A stretch of DNA of 64,000 nucleotides from Cytobacillus sp. FSL H8-0458 (GTDB lineage: Bacteria; Bacillota; Bacilli; Bacillales; Cytobacillaceae): contig NZ_JBBOBR010000001.1 in assembly GCF_038002165.1 (NCBI RefSeq), positions 1,550,001 to 1,614,000 of the forward strand, in the 5' to 3' direction. This document shows positions 41,883-50,372 of the stretch, in pieces. The notes under the pieces are model-generated. The model searched no databases and was not told the origin of the DNA. It saw only the letters and a list, made by a program, of their open reading frames with translations. Made by a program: the position numbers and the translations under genes. Each line of letters starts with the position of its first letter. Position 1 is the stretch's first letter.

Positions 41883-42010
41883 AGCCTGACAGCCAATAAT
41901 TTACGAATTGGGAAAATGTCGTATATCGGCCTTTTACTCCCCCTGAATCCGAAGTTAAGGGGTCTTAGTCTGAAGGTAGGGAGTCTAACTCACGACAAAG
42001 GGGCAGTTAG

Positions 42011-42811
42011 CTACTTTTTGTAAAAGAAATTTAGCGAAAAGGCATGGTCTTCAGCCGGAAACCCCATTTCATGCAATTCTTCAAAGTATTTTTCTGCAAA
42101 TTTCTTATTTATGATTCCGTAGAAATAAGCAACGGGCTTAGCAATGGTGCTGGTTTTCATTTTCCTGATCAGCTGCTTAAAGGAATGGATGGCTGTTTCT
42201 GAGTTCAACTCACAATTATTTTTATAGGCTGCAAGTGAAGCCATTCTCCAAAATTCTTCTATCTGCCTGGCTTCCGAAAAAAAGTACTTTACGGTGCTTA
42301 TAAATGATTGTGGTACACGGTCACACGTAAAAGAGTGATCAAGGACGGTTTCGTTACGTTTATTAATCTTTTGATTTTTATTAGTTTTAGAAAGATTGAT
42401 AGTTTTATTAAGGCGGTCCAATTTATCTTTCTTAGGTGGTTCATTCTTGGGAAAACGATTAAAAACATATAAGTTACTGGACTGTGAGCCGTTTTTTCTC
42501 TCCGTTTCATGAACAGTAAAAATACCGATCTCTGCTGCCTTGGCAATCATTCTTTTAAAAGTAGAGCGGGAAATGCCATTGCCGTTATATTCTTCGTGAA
42601 TCGCTTTTAAAACAGTGCCAATCTTAGCATTAGATACCCCCGGAATTTTCGCAGCAAAACGAACCAGCCTCTTTAAACCAGCCAGCTCACCCTTGGAAAA
42701 CTTGTCCTTATGCACCGATAGCCACATTTCCAAATGGGCATTAAACTCCTGAAGATCTTTAAACTGAGAAAACTGTTCAAACTGGTCCACACTGCCTGAT
42801 TTCAAAATCAT
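42011..42811 (-). CDS. Winged-helix protein, replication-initiator-like, of unknown role
   Basis: About 266 residues, Lys/Asn-rich. The N-terminal half has a helix-turn-helix region (GISRSTFKRMIAKAAEIGIFTVHETERKNG split around residues 75-100) as in DnaD/RepA-like or plasmid-type regulators; a basic low-complexity linker follows, then a helical C-terminal half. ATG 42811 is preferred over the GTG at 42832, which lies inside the promoter/ribosome-site segment. Its promoter copies that of the DUF1659 gene, making it a member of the sigma-factor regulon. Confidence 0.65.
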   Translation of the reverse strand: MILKSGSVDQFEQFSQFKDLQEFNAHLEMWLSVHKDKFSKGELAGLKRLVRFAAKIPGVSNAKIGTVLKAIHEEYNGNGISRSTFKRMIAKAAEIGIFTVHETERKNGSQSSNLYVFNRFPKNEPPKKDKLDRLNKTINLSKTNKNQKINKRNETVLDHSFTCDRVPQSFISTVKYFFSEARQIEEFWRMASLAAYKNNCELNSETAIHSFKQLIRKMKTSTIAKPVAYFYGIINKKFAEKYFEELHEMGFPAEDHAFSLNFFYKK

Positions 42812-42836
42812 AAAATTGCACCACCCTTTCACCTTC

Positions 42837-42870
42837 TATATACAAATCAAGGGGGAATTTGGACAGGGTG
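42837..42870 (-). promoter_or_regulatory. Candidate accessory-sigma promoter, copy 2
   Basis: Minus strand CACCCTGTCC (42870 to 42861), 16 bp, TGTATATA (42844 to 42837), then GAAGGTGAAAGG. Box sequences and spacing are identical to copy 1 although spacer sequences differ, which argues for a true promoter rather than a duplication. Confidence 0.6.
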
Positions 42871-43033
42871 GTTTTGGGATGGGTGTGCCAGATTTGTGAA
42901 AGGGTTCCTGTAAGCGAATAAATTAGATCATTAAGGGATATTCTTCCAATTCTTTTTTATTTGATTGATTTATTTGAATTATCACTAAAAAATTTTGAAT
43001 ATTAAAAAAATGTGTTAATATTAATGTAATTAT

Positions 43034-43050
43034 AACCCCTATGGGGGGTA
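43034..43050. promoter_or_regulatory. CsoR-like operator upstream of first csoR
   Basis: AACCCCTATGGGGGGTA, a dyad of ACCCC and GGGGGT around TAT, overlapping a likely -10 (TATAAC at 43031). GC-rich dyads of this kind are the usual DNA targets of CsoR/RcnR proteins. Confidence 0.65.
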
Positions 43051-43062
43051 AGGGGTGGATAT

Positions 43063-43335
43063 GTGGATAATCATCATAAACACAGAAAAAGTATTGTTAA
43101 TCGTTTAGCTAAAATTGAAGGGCATGTTCGGGCAGTAAAGAAAATGACCGAAGAGGGGAGAGATTGCAACGATTTGCTGATACAGCTATCTGCTGTCCGT
43201 TCAGCTTTAGATAGCTGCGGAAAGCTCATACTAAAGGATCATTTAGAGGGATGCCTTATTGAAGCTGTTAAAAGCGGAAAAGAAGCAGAAATGTTAAAAC
43301 AGCTTAATGACTCTATTGATAAATTCATTAAATAA
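43063..43335 (+). CDS. CsoR/RcnR-family metal-sensing repressor
   Basis: A 90-residue four-helix protein. The copper-type ligand set is visible: Cys in GRDCNDLL (about residue 36), His and Cys in KDHLEGC (about 61 and 65). DNA-contact basic residues lie near the start (HRKSIVNRLAKIEGHVRAVKK). The start is GTG behind AAGGGGTGG. It is preceded by a CsoR-like dyad (autorepression) and followed at 11 bp by a MATE exporter gene, which it likely controls. Confidence 0.87.
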   Translation: MDNHHKHRKSIVNRLAKIEGHVRAVKKMTEEGRDCNDLLIQLSAVRSALDSCGKLILKDHLEGCLIEAVKSGKEAEMLKQLNDSIDKFIK

Positions 43336-43346
43336 GGGGTGCTGTT

Positions 43347-44720
43347 ATGGAGGATGCTAAAGAACAAACCCGTTCAAGTATTATTAAAACCATTCTCTTA
43401 TTAGCAATACCTGTAGTCATTGAGAATTTTTTTCAGATGATCCTCGGTTTTGTAGACACGCTGTTTGTCTCGAAGCTGGGCCTAATTGAAGTTAGTGCAG
43501 TTGGAGTAACGAATGCGATCCTCGCTATTTACTTTGCTGTTTTTATGGCGATTGGAATTTCAGCTAATGTTTACGTTGCAAAGTACTTAGGGGCAGGGAG
43601 ACAAGAAAAAGTCAAAGAAGTAACAGCTCAATCGATTCTCTTAGCGAGTTTTTTCGGGGTGTTTTTTGGTTTATTAACCCTGTTTTTCTCAGAAGAATTA
43701 TTGCGCTTAATGGGAGTGGAAATGGGTGTACTTTCTGCAGCTAATTCATATTTTAGAATAGTAGCAATTCCTTCCATTTTTATTTCACTCATGTTCGTAT
43801 TAAGCAGTGTTTTAAGAGGTAATGGTGATACAAAATCACCAATGAAGATTAGTATATTCATTAATTTAGTAAATATTTTGTTAGACTATATCCTGATATT
43901 TGGGTTTTTATTTATTCCTGCTTTAGGTATTGAAGGGGCAGCTTATGCTACTCTTATCTCCCGTCTGATAGGTTCAATTGGATTATTTATTTATATTAGA
44001 AAAGCAAATATGCTTGAGTGGAGCAGTGCTTTTTGGTGGATAAATAAAAAGATGCTGCTGGAAATAATTTCACTGAGCAGTCCTGCTGCTGCAGAAAGGT
44101 TAGCAATGAGAGTCGGTCAAGTGCTCTATTTTGGCCTTATTGTCAGTATTGGAACAAACACTTTTGCTGCCCACCAAATTGCCGGAAACATTGAAGTGTT
44201 TGCCTATATGATTGGTTATGGTTTTGCAACTGCAGCTACTACTCTTGTAAGTAAATGCATTGGATCGGGAGAGGTTGAGAAGGCCGAGGAATATGCAAGG
44301 TATTCGCTGTGGATAGGAACTGCAGTCATGAGCTTATTTGGGATTCTTTTATTCATTGGCGGTGAATGGATCGGAGGGTTCTTCACATCTGATGCTGCAG
44401 TAATAAATCAAATAAAAACAGCATTGCAAATTGATGCTTTCATTCAGCCTATTTTGGCCATTGTATTGATCTTAACTGGAATATACCAGGGTGCAGAAAA
44501 TACTAAATATCCTTTTTACTTAACTTTAATTGGTATTTGGGTTATCAGAACTGGCGGGGTATACTTTCTCGGTATAACTCTTGGGTTAGGCATATCAGGA
44601 ATTTGGATTGCTATTGGATTGGATAATCTCTATAGAGCGGCCTTTCTTTTAAAGAATTTCCGAAATGGAAAGTGGAAAAAAGAAGAGTCAGTTCCTTCCG
44701 CAAAGGCTGCGGGAAACTGA
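43347..44720 (+). CDS. MATE-family efflux transporter
   Basis: A 457-residue protein with twelve membrane helices in two homologous halves; conserved segments include VIENFFQMILGFVDTLFVSKLG near the start (about residues 22-43) and AAAERLAMRVGQVLYFG in the second half. MATE pumps export cations or drugs using Na+ or H+. Operon position behind csoR suggests metal-inducible expression. The last codons form one arm of the terminator. Confidence 0.9.
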   Translation: MEDAKEQTRSSIIKTILLLAIPVVIENFFQMILGFVDTLFVSKLGLIEVSAVGVTNAILAIYFAVFMAIGISANVYVAKYLGAGRQEKVKEVTAQSILLASFFGVFFGLLTLFFSEELLRLMGVEMGVLSAANSYFRIVAIPSIFISLMFVLSSVLRGNGDTKSPMKISIFINLVNILLDYILIFGFLFIPALGIEGAAYATLISRLIGSIGLFIYIRKANMLEWSSAFWWINKKMLLEIISLSSPAAAERLAMRVGQVLYFGLIVSIGTNTFAAHQIAGNIEVFAYMIGYGFATAATTLVSKCIGSGEVEKAEEYARYSLWIGTAVMSLFGILLFIGGEWIGGFFTSDAAVINQIKTALQIDAFIQPILAIVLILTGIYQGAENTKYPFYLTLIGIWVIRTGGVYFLGITLGLGISGIWIAIGLDNLYRAAFLLKNFRNGKWKKEESVPSAKAAGN

Positions 44721-44731
44721 CTCTTTTTTAT
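44684..44731. terminator. Terminator overlapping the MATE gene 3' end
   Basis: AGAGTCAGTT (44684-44693, inside the coding sequence) pairs with AACTGACTCT (44715-44724), with further inner pairs, then six T. The stop codon lies within the right arm. Confidence 0.85.
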
Positions 44732-45654
44732 TTTACAATTAACTTCCCCGTCATGCCGCTTTCCTTATGACCAGGAATAGTACAATAAAACTCATAGACT
44801 CCCGTTTTGGTAGGTGTAAAAGTAATAGCTGCGGAACTGTTGGCTGAAGCATGCAAATGAAAATCTGCTCCACCGGCAGTGTGCTCAGTATGCTGGCTAA
44901 CTGAACCTTCTTGGAAACTTAAGTTCTTTATTTCTATATCATGATCGACTTGATCTTGATTATTTAATGTAATGGAGGCAGCTTGATTCTTTTCTACAAT
45001 AATTTCTGAGGGTGAATAACTAAAATCTGATGGGTGAACATTTAATATAATCTTTTGATCTTCTTTTTCGGAATTATTTTGAATGCCATGTTGATGCTGA
45101 CCTGATGAATTCGAACCGGAAAAAGCAATGTTTTTGTCCAATTGATTTCCAAAGAGCAGAAAAGATAAGAGGAGAACAAAGGTTAAAAATGGTTTTAAAA
45201 GCCAGCTCTTGTTGTTAACTTCATTCTCATACCCTTTTGAATGAGGTAAAATATAAAATAAAAGTAATGAACTTGTGGTTAGTGTAAGCATAATATTCAA
45301 TAAGACAGCAGCTTGCTCATGCGTAATCATCTCCCCTAGCATCGCTCCCATCATTCCACCCATAAGACCAGACATAAAACCTTCAATAGAGGACAGTGTA
45401 CCCAAACTTAATCCGCAGGCTAAGCCTCCAACAGCACCGACTCCGATAGAGATTAAAGTGGAAGAATATAAATCTCCCTGATAGAGTGATCCGAACAGAA
45501 CCCCGGCGGTTAATCCAATATTCATCCCCATCATCATCGCAATGATCATAGCATGCATATTTGTCAATCGCTCTCTTAATTTACGAGCGATTAAAGATAC
45601 TAATATAGCAATCCCTGATAATGTTGCAAGCACAAAATAGTGAAATAAACTCAC
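44728..45654 (-). CDS. Membrane-anchored cupredoxin
   Basis: About 308 residues. The N-terminal 170 residues hold five or six membrane helices with Gly/Met-rich segments (MIIAMMMGMNIGL; GFMSGLMGGMMGAMLGEM). The C-terminal 100 residues are a cupredoxin with type-1 copper ligands His in QVDHDIEI, Cys and His in EFYCTIPGHKESGM, and the Met. GTG 45654 is preferred since the TTG at 45663 abuts the GGGGGGG ribosome site. Role in copper or electron transfer at the outer face of the membrane is likely; fusion to a Met-rich membrane domain is uncommon. Confidence 0.82.
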   Translation of the reverse strand: MSLFHYFVLATLSGIAILVSLIARKLRERLTNMHAMIIAMMMGMNIGLTAGVLFGSLYQGDLYSSTLISIGVGAVGGLACGLSLGTLSSIEGFMSGLMGGMMGAMLGEMITHEQAAVLLNIMLTLTTSSLLLFYILPHSKGYENEVNNKSWLLKPFLTFVLLLSFLLFGNQLDKNIAFSGSNSSGQHQHGIQNNSEKEDQKIILNVHPSDFSYSPSEIIVEKNQAASITLNNQDQVDHDIEIKNLSFQEGSVSQHTEHTAGGADFHLHASANSSAAITFTPTKTGVYEFYCTIPGHKESGMTGKLIVK

Positions 45655-45845
45655 AATTATCAACCCCCCCTTGTATTGCTAAATGATATGTACCGGAAAG
45701 ACATGCCATGCTAATAATTTTATTCTCGTGAGGATCAGGCAGTATTCGCCAATTTGAAAAATAGAATTATAAAAATTAAAAATTTTCTAACGATTCAGTA
45801 TTTACAAATTATTAGTTTGGTATTATCATGTGATTTAATACCCGG

Positions 45846-45873
45846 ATATACGATAGAGGGGTACTGTACATTA
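45846..45873. promoter_or_regulatory. Candidate CsoR-type control element before the PIG-L/ABC operon
   Basis: This 28-bp stretch agrees with the copA control region (53849-53876) at 23 positions, including ten in a row (TAGAGGGGTA) and the ending ATTA. It is 18 bp before the PIG-L gene start. A clear -35 is not visible here. If real, it puts the operon under copper control. Confidence 0.45.
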
Positions 45874-45890
45874 TGAGGAGGTTTTAGGAG

Positions 45891-46640
45891 ATGTCGAAAG
45901 GTCAAAAGATTTTATTCCTGGGTGTCTATGGTATGGAAGTTGTTGAATGCGGAGGAGCTCTGGCAAAAAATGTTTTAAGCGGGGGCGAGTCATATGCAAC
46001 TATCATGCTTTGTCGAGAATCAAGCCAGCCTCAAGTTAGAAATGCAGCACAGACATTAGGTGTTAATGTGTCATTTTTAAATTTTGAATATGGAACGGTT
46101 GATTTAAGTAAGGAGTCTAAAGTGAAATTAATCAAGGTAATAAGGGAAGTGAAGCCTGACATTATAATTACACAAGATCCCGAACACTCTTTCCATGATT
46201 TAGATCCGGATCGCCGTCCAGCCATGACATTATTACTTGAGTCAATTGCACTGGCCAGCAGAGACTTTGCACTGGATGAAACACCAGGATTAAACCCGCA
46301 CCCCATTCCAACAATCTATTATATGACCCCGCACCACCCTAATACTGTCATTGATATATCAGATGTATGGGATAAAAAAGAAGCAGCTATGGATATGCTT
46401 GAGAGCCAAATGGAGTTTAGCGGAATGCATTTTGATGACATGCTCGATTCCAAAGCAGCGGAAATCTTATCTCCTGGATTCTCTCAACTAAACAATTTCC
46501 ATGAAAAAGGCAGGGCGATACATAAGGTGCTGGATAAAGCAGTCCATGTCTATCACGGCCTTGCTACTCACGGTCATTTTGCGCTTGCAGAAGCTTACAG
46601 AAGGGAAGGTAATTTCCATCTGGACGAGTTAATTAAATAA
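45891..46640 (+). CDS. PIG-L/LmbE-family protein with altered metal site
   Basis: A 249-residue protein with the PIG-L fold order: FLGVYGMEVVECGGALAKNVL at the N-terminus, SYATIMLCRES, KPDIIITQDPEHSFHDLDPDRRPA in the middle. In active deacetylases the first segment reads AHPDDxExxxGG; here the HPDD is absent and the second His motif is also changed. It therefore may not hold zinc in the usual way. It heads an operon with a dipeptide-type ABC importer. Function could be substrate processing, or binding without catalysis. Confidence 0.75.
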   Translation: MSKGQKILFLGVYGMEVVECGGALAKNVLSGGESYATIMLCRESSQPQVRNAAQTLGVNVSFLNFEYGTVDLSKESKVKLIKVIREVKPDIIITQDPEHSFHDLDPDRRPAMTLLLESIALASRDFALDETPGLNPHPIPTIYYMTPHHPNTVIDISDVWDKKEAAMDMLESQMEFSGMHFDDMLDSKAAEILSPGFSQLNNFHEKGRAIHKVLDKAVHVYHGLATHGHFALAEAYRREGNFHLDELIK

Positions 46641-46668
46641 GGAAAATAACCAATTAGGGGGAGTGAAG

Positions 46669-48465
46669 ATGAAAAAGTCTTTTCTTAGTCTCGGCTTAAT
46701 ACTTATGCTATTATTTTCGGGCTTTCAGCCGGTCCATGCTGAAGAGGCAGTCAAATCCTTAAAAGTGGGCATAACGAAAGATGAAAATGGTTTAAATCCT
46801 TATACGTATATAACGGGTTATCCGGGCCTGGATTTGGTGAATTTACTCTATGATACTCTTTTTAACCTGGATGAAAATAACAAGCCTCAGCCTTGGCTCG
46901 TAAAAGATTATACAGTAAGTGAAGACGGAAAAACGTATGAATTAAATTTGCATGAAAATGTCAAATGGCATGATGGTGAGCCGCTAACTGCAGAAGATGT
47001 GAAGTTTACCATGGATTATTTTATTGAATATCCAAAATCCCGATTTACTAATCCGTTAAAAGCAATCAGTTCAATTGAGGTTTTAAGTGAGACAAGTATA
47101 AAGCTAGTATTATCCCAACCTGATCCAAACTTCATGATCCAGCCTCTGTCCGACTTGCCTATTTTACCTCAGCATATATGGTCTAAGGTGACAAACCCAG
47201 ATGAAGAAACAAATGCTCTTGGGAGTGGTCCCTATAAACTGGAAGAGCATAAATCAGGACAATACTACAAAATGACATCGAACGAAGAATATTTTAAAGG
47301 TACTCCGCCGATTAATGAATTAATTTTTCCAATTATTGAAGATACGACTGCCATGTACAATGCCCTTCAGGCTGGAGAATTAGACGTAATTTCAACCAGT
47401 ATCTCTCCCGAACTTGTTGAACAATTTGAATCAAACTCATCATTAAAGGTTGTAAGAGGTCCTGGATATAGTACAAGTCTATTCCAAATAAATGCAGAGA
47501 AATATCCAATGACTGAAACACCGTTTCGCCAGGCGATTGATTACGCCATTGATAAAGAAAACATAGTGAATACAGTACTGCTTGGATTTGCAGAAGTTGG
47601 AAGTCCAGGGTTTATTCATCCTTCTTCTTCCTACTATAATGAAGATCTTAAACCGGCTTATGATCAGGAAAAAGCCAAGCAAATATTAGAAGCAGCAGGC
47701 TTTATAGATAAGGATGGAGATGGATTTAGAGAAGATCAGGAAGGGAATAAAATTAATTTAACTACGCTCGTCTATGCAGGAAATCCAATTAGAATCAGGA
47801 CGGCTGAATTAGTTTCAGAAGCATTGAACGAGGTGGGCATTAAAAATACAGTGAAAGCCATGGATTCAACGACAGTTGACTCATTGATGTGGCCGGATTT
47901 CGATGTAAGTAAAGGAAGAGATTATGATCTGGGGGTTTGGAGCTGGTCAAATACGATGCAATTGTTTCCTGACAGACTGAATGATCTATTCCATTCAGAT
48001 CCAACAATCGGATCAGTTAATATCGGGGGATATAAGAATGAAGGGTTTGATCAGCTGGGTGAAAAATTAAAAGTAACGTACGACGAAACAGAACGGCTGA
48101 ATTTGATAAAAGAAATGCAGGCATTTGTTGCTGATGATGCTCCATTTGTTACTCTTTACTATCAAGAAATTGTGAATGCCTTTAATCCAGCGAAGTATGA
48201 TCAATATGTTTTTCAAGTAGGTAAGGGAATAATTAATAAATTGTCCTTTGTTTCAGGAGAAAAAACAGATCTCACTACAAAGAATCAAAATGGAAATGAT
48301 GCTAAATCTGCAGATAATAAAATAAGCAATAATGAAGACTCTGAAAGTGGAAACAACACAACCTTATATGTATTTGGTGCAATACTCTTAATGGGAATCA
48401 TTGCGTTCTTCTTTTTAAGAAAAAAGAAGAAAAGCGGCAAAAACAATGATGACTTTGATTTTTAA
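46669..48465 (+). CDS. ABC substrate-binding protein (family 5) with C-terminal membrane anchor
   Basis: A 598-residue oligopeptide/dipeptide/nickel-type binding protein: signal peptide ending PVHAEE, then the SBP_bac_5 pattern (KWHDGEPLTAEDVKFTMDYF, about 105-124). Unusually there is no lipobox cysteine; instead a Ser/Asn-rich linker (about 535-565), one hydrophobic helix (about 566-583) and a basic tail (FLRKKKKSGK) anchor the C-terminus. ATG 46669 is chosen over GTG 46663, which abuts the AGGGGGAG ribosome site. A strong hairpin separates it from the permease genes. Confidence 0.87.
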   Translation: MKKSFLSLGLILMLLFSGFQPVHAEEAVKSLKVGITKDENGLNPYTYITGYPGLDLVNLLYDTLFNLDENNKPQPWLVKDYTVSEDGKTYELNLHENVKWHDGEPLTAEDVKFTMDYFIEYPKSRFTNPLKAISSIEVLSETSIKLVLSQPDPNFMIQPLSDLPILPQHIWSKVTNPDEETNALGSGPYKLEEHKSGQYYKMTSNEEYFKGTPPINELIFPIIEDTTAMYNALQAGELDVISTSISPELVEQFESNSSLKVVRGPGYSTSLFQINAEKYPMTETPFRQAIDYAIDKENIVNTVLLGFAEVGSPGFIHPSSSYYNEDLKPAYDQEKAKQILEAAGFIDKDGDGFREDQEGNKINLTTLVYAGNPIRIRTAELVSEALNEVGIKNTVKAMDSTTVDSLMWPDFDVSKGRDYDLGVWSWSNTMQLFPDRLNDLFHSDPTIGSVNIGGYKNEGFDQLGEKLKVTYDETERLNLIKEMQAFVADDAPFVTLYYQEIVNAFNPAKYDQYVFQVGKGIINKLSFVSGEKTDLTTKNQNGNDAKSADNKISNNEDSESGNNTTLYVFGAILLMGIIAFFFLRKKKKSGKNNDDFDF

Positions 48466-48473
48466 TCAGAATA

Positions 48474-48504
48474 TTTTCCCGTAAAAATAAATTTTACGGG
48501 AAAA
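48474..48504 (+). terminator. Intercistronic hairpin between binding protein and permease genes
   Basis: Perfect 13-bp stem TTTTCCCGTAAAA/TTTTACGGGAAAA (48474-48486 with 48492-48504), followed by CCTTTTTC. Likely gives partial termination or 3'-end protection, so that binding protein exceeds permease. Confidence 0.7.
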
Positions 48505-48541
48505 CCTTTTTCAATGAATGAAATAATTGGAGGTGAATGAG

Positions 48542-49519
48542 TTGGGGAAATTTATTGCTAACAAGCTATTGCAATATTTAATCGTGATATTTTTAATGCT
48601 GACGCTTAACTTTTTATTGCCGCGGCTTATGCCGGGAAATCCATTAGTGTTTTTAGCAGGGGAAGATGTAGGGTTTATGTCGAGTGCTGAAAAAGAGGCC
48701 ATCTTAGATAAACACGGACTCAATGACTCCCTCCTGCAACAATATGGAACTTATATAAAAAATATTTTAACTGGTGATTTTGGATATTCGTATCAACAAA
48801 AAAGGCAAATCTCTGAACTGTTAATGGAGCGTCTTCCTTGGACAATGCTGCTTACAGGACTGGGACTTGTAATTTCTACAATTATTGGTGTAATGTTTGG
48901 GGCCATTTCTGCCTGGCGCAGGGGGACAAAAACGGATGCTAACCTTCTAACAGTTTTCATGTTTTTAAGTGCGATGCCTTCTTTCTGGGTTGGGATGATC
49001 TTAGTGTCCGTTTTTGCATCTCAATTAGGCTGGCTTCCAGTTTTCGGAGCGGAAAGTGCCTGGTCTAATCTTTCTGGTATTGATAGATTGATTGACATTG
49101 GAGAGCATCTCATCCTGCCGCTGACAACTCTTATTTTAATATCTGTAACAAGTACGTTCATGATTATGCGCTATTCAATGTTAAATGTCCTTGGCGAAGA
49201 TTATATTATGATGGCAAAAGCAAAGGGAGTAAAGGATAAGGTTATTAAATATAAACATGCGATGAGAAATGCACTTCTTCCCGTTGCAACAGTATTCATG
49301 CTGAGTTTAGGTTTCACATTGGGCGGTGCTACAGTAATTGAAACTGTATTTGCCTACCCCGGTGTAGGACGGTTAATGTTTGAATCGGTTTTAAGCAGAG
49401 ATTATCCTCTTATCCAGGCAACATTCTTAATTATCACTTTCAGTGTAGTTATTGCTAATTTTCTAGCCGATTTAATTTATCCTTTATTGGACCCAAAGGT
49501 GGGAAGCGGCAATGGTTAA
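48542..49519 (+). CDS. ABC transporter permease (DppB/OppB-like)
   Basis: About 325 residues, six membrane helices, N-terminal FIANKLLQYLIVIFLMLTLNF segment (DppB type) and the C-terminal EAA loop (AKAKGVKDKVIKYKHAMRNALLP). TTG 48542 follows GGAGGTGA at five bases. Overlaps the next gene by 8 bp. Confidence 0.9.
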   Translation: MGKFIANKLLQYLIVIFLMLTLNFLLPRLMPGNPLVFLAGEDVGFMSSAEKEAILDKHGLNDSLLQQYGTYIKNILTGDFGYSYQQKRQISELLMERLPWTMLLTGLGLVISTIIGVMFGAISAWRRGTKTDANLLTVFMFLSAMPSFWVGMILVSVFASQLGWLPVFGAESAWSNLSGIDRLIDIGEHLILPLTTLILISVTSTFMIMRYSMLNVLGEDYIMMAKAKGVKDKVIKYKHAMRNALLPVATVFMLSLGFTLGGATVIETVFAYPGVGRLMFESVLSRDYPLIQATFLIITFSVVIANFLADLIYPLLDPKVGSGNG

Positions 49520-50369
49520 TCAAAAATGGAAAAGTTATTGGCAAGTACTTACCTCTAATAGTCTTGGTGTATTTGGTTTATGGCTTTTAATTATCTTTTT
49601 GCTGATTGCACTCCTTGCACCAATCCTTGCACCGTTTGACCCGACTGAAAGAGTGGGAGCTCCTTTCACCGAACCGAACACAAAATTTTTATTGGGGACA
49701 AATGATGTAGGACAAGACATTTTAAGTGAACTTTTATATGGAACAAGAATTTCACTCTTAATAGGAGTTATTGCTGCTTTTATATCCATACTTATTGGAT
49801 GCCTTGTTGGAGTGATCTCAGGCTACTATGGAGGCAAGGTTGATGCATTTTGTATGAGATTGGTAGACTTAGTGCTTGTTATCCCATTTCTGCCACTGAT
49901 GATTTTATTAGCAGCTTTTATAGGCCCAAGTTTCTGGAATATTATACTTGTTATTAGTCTGCTTTCCTGGGCTAGTCCAGCCAGGGTAGTAAGGTCACAA
50001 GTACTAACATTAAAAACAAAAGGATACGTGGAGGCTGCAAAATCAATTGGCACCAATATTAGAGTCATCCTTTCCCGCCACATTTTACCGGGTGTCATAC
50101 CGATTGCTCTTTCCCAATTTGTTTTGGCAGCAAGCAACTCCATCTTAACAGAGGCTTCCCTGAGTTTTCTCGGCCTTGGCGATCCATTTACAAAAAGCTG
50201 GGGAACCATTCTATATTATGCTCAGGCTAGAGGAGCTTTTTTAACAGATGCATGGATTTGGTGGGTATTACCGCCAGGAGTGCTGATTACAACATTGGTC
50301 ATTGGGTTTGCCTTTACAGGCTATTCGCTTGAAGAGGTACTGAATCCACGATTACGAAAGGAGCGATAA
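49512..50369 (+). CDS. ABC transporter permease (DppC/OppC-like)
   Basis: A 285-residue permease with the DppC pattern: LLAPILAPFDPTE, LLGTNDVGQDILSELLYGTRISL, and EAA loop EAAKSIGTNIRVILSRHILPG. It pairs with the preceding permease. Confidence 0.92.
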   Translation: MVNQKWKSYWQVLTSNSLGVFGLWLLIIFLLIALLAPILAPFDPTERVGAPFTEPNTKFLLGTNDVGQDILSELLYGTRISLLIGVIAAFISILIGCLVGVISGYYGGKVDAFCMRLVDLVLVIPFLPLMILLAAFIGPSFWNIILVISLLSWASPARVVRSQVLTLKTKGYVEAAKSIGTNIRVILSRHILPGVIPIALSQFVLAASNSILTEASLSFLGLGDPFTKSWGTILYYAQARGAFLTDAWIWWVLPPGVLITTLVIGFAFTGYSLEEVLNPRLRKER

Positions 50370-50372
50370 ATC

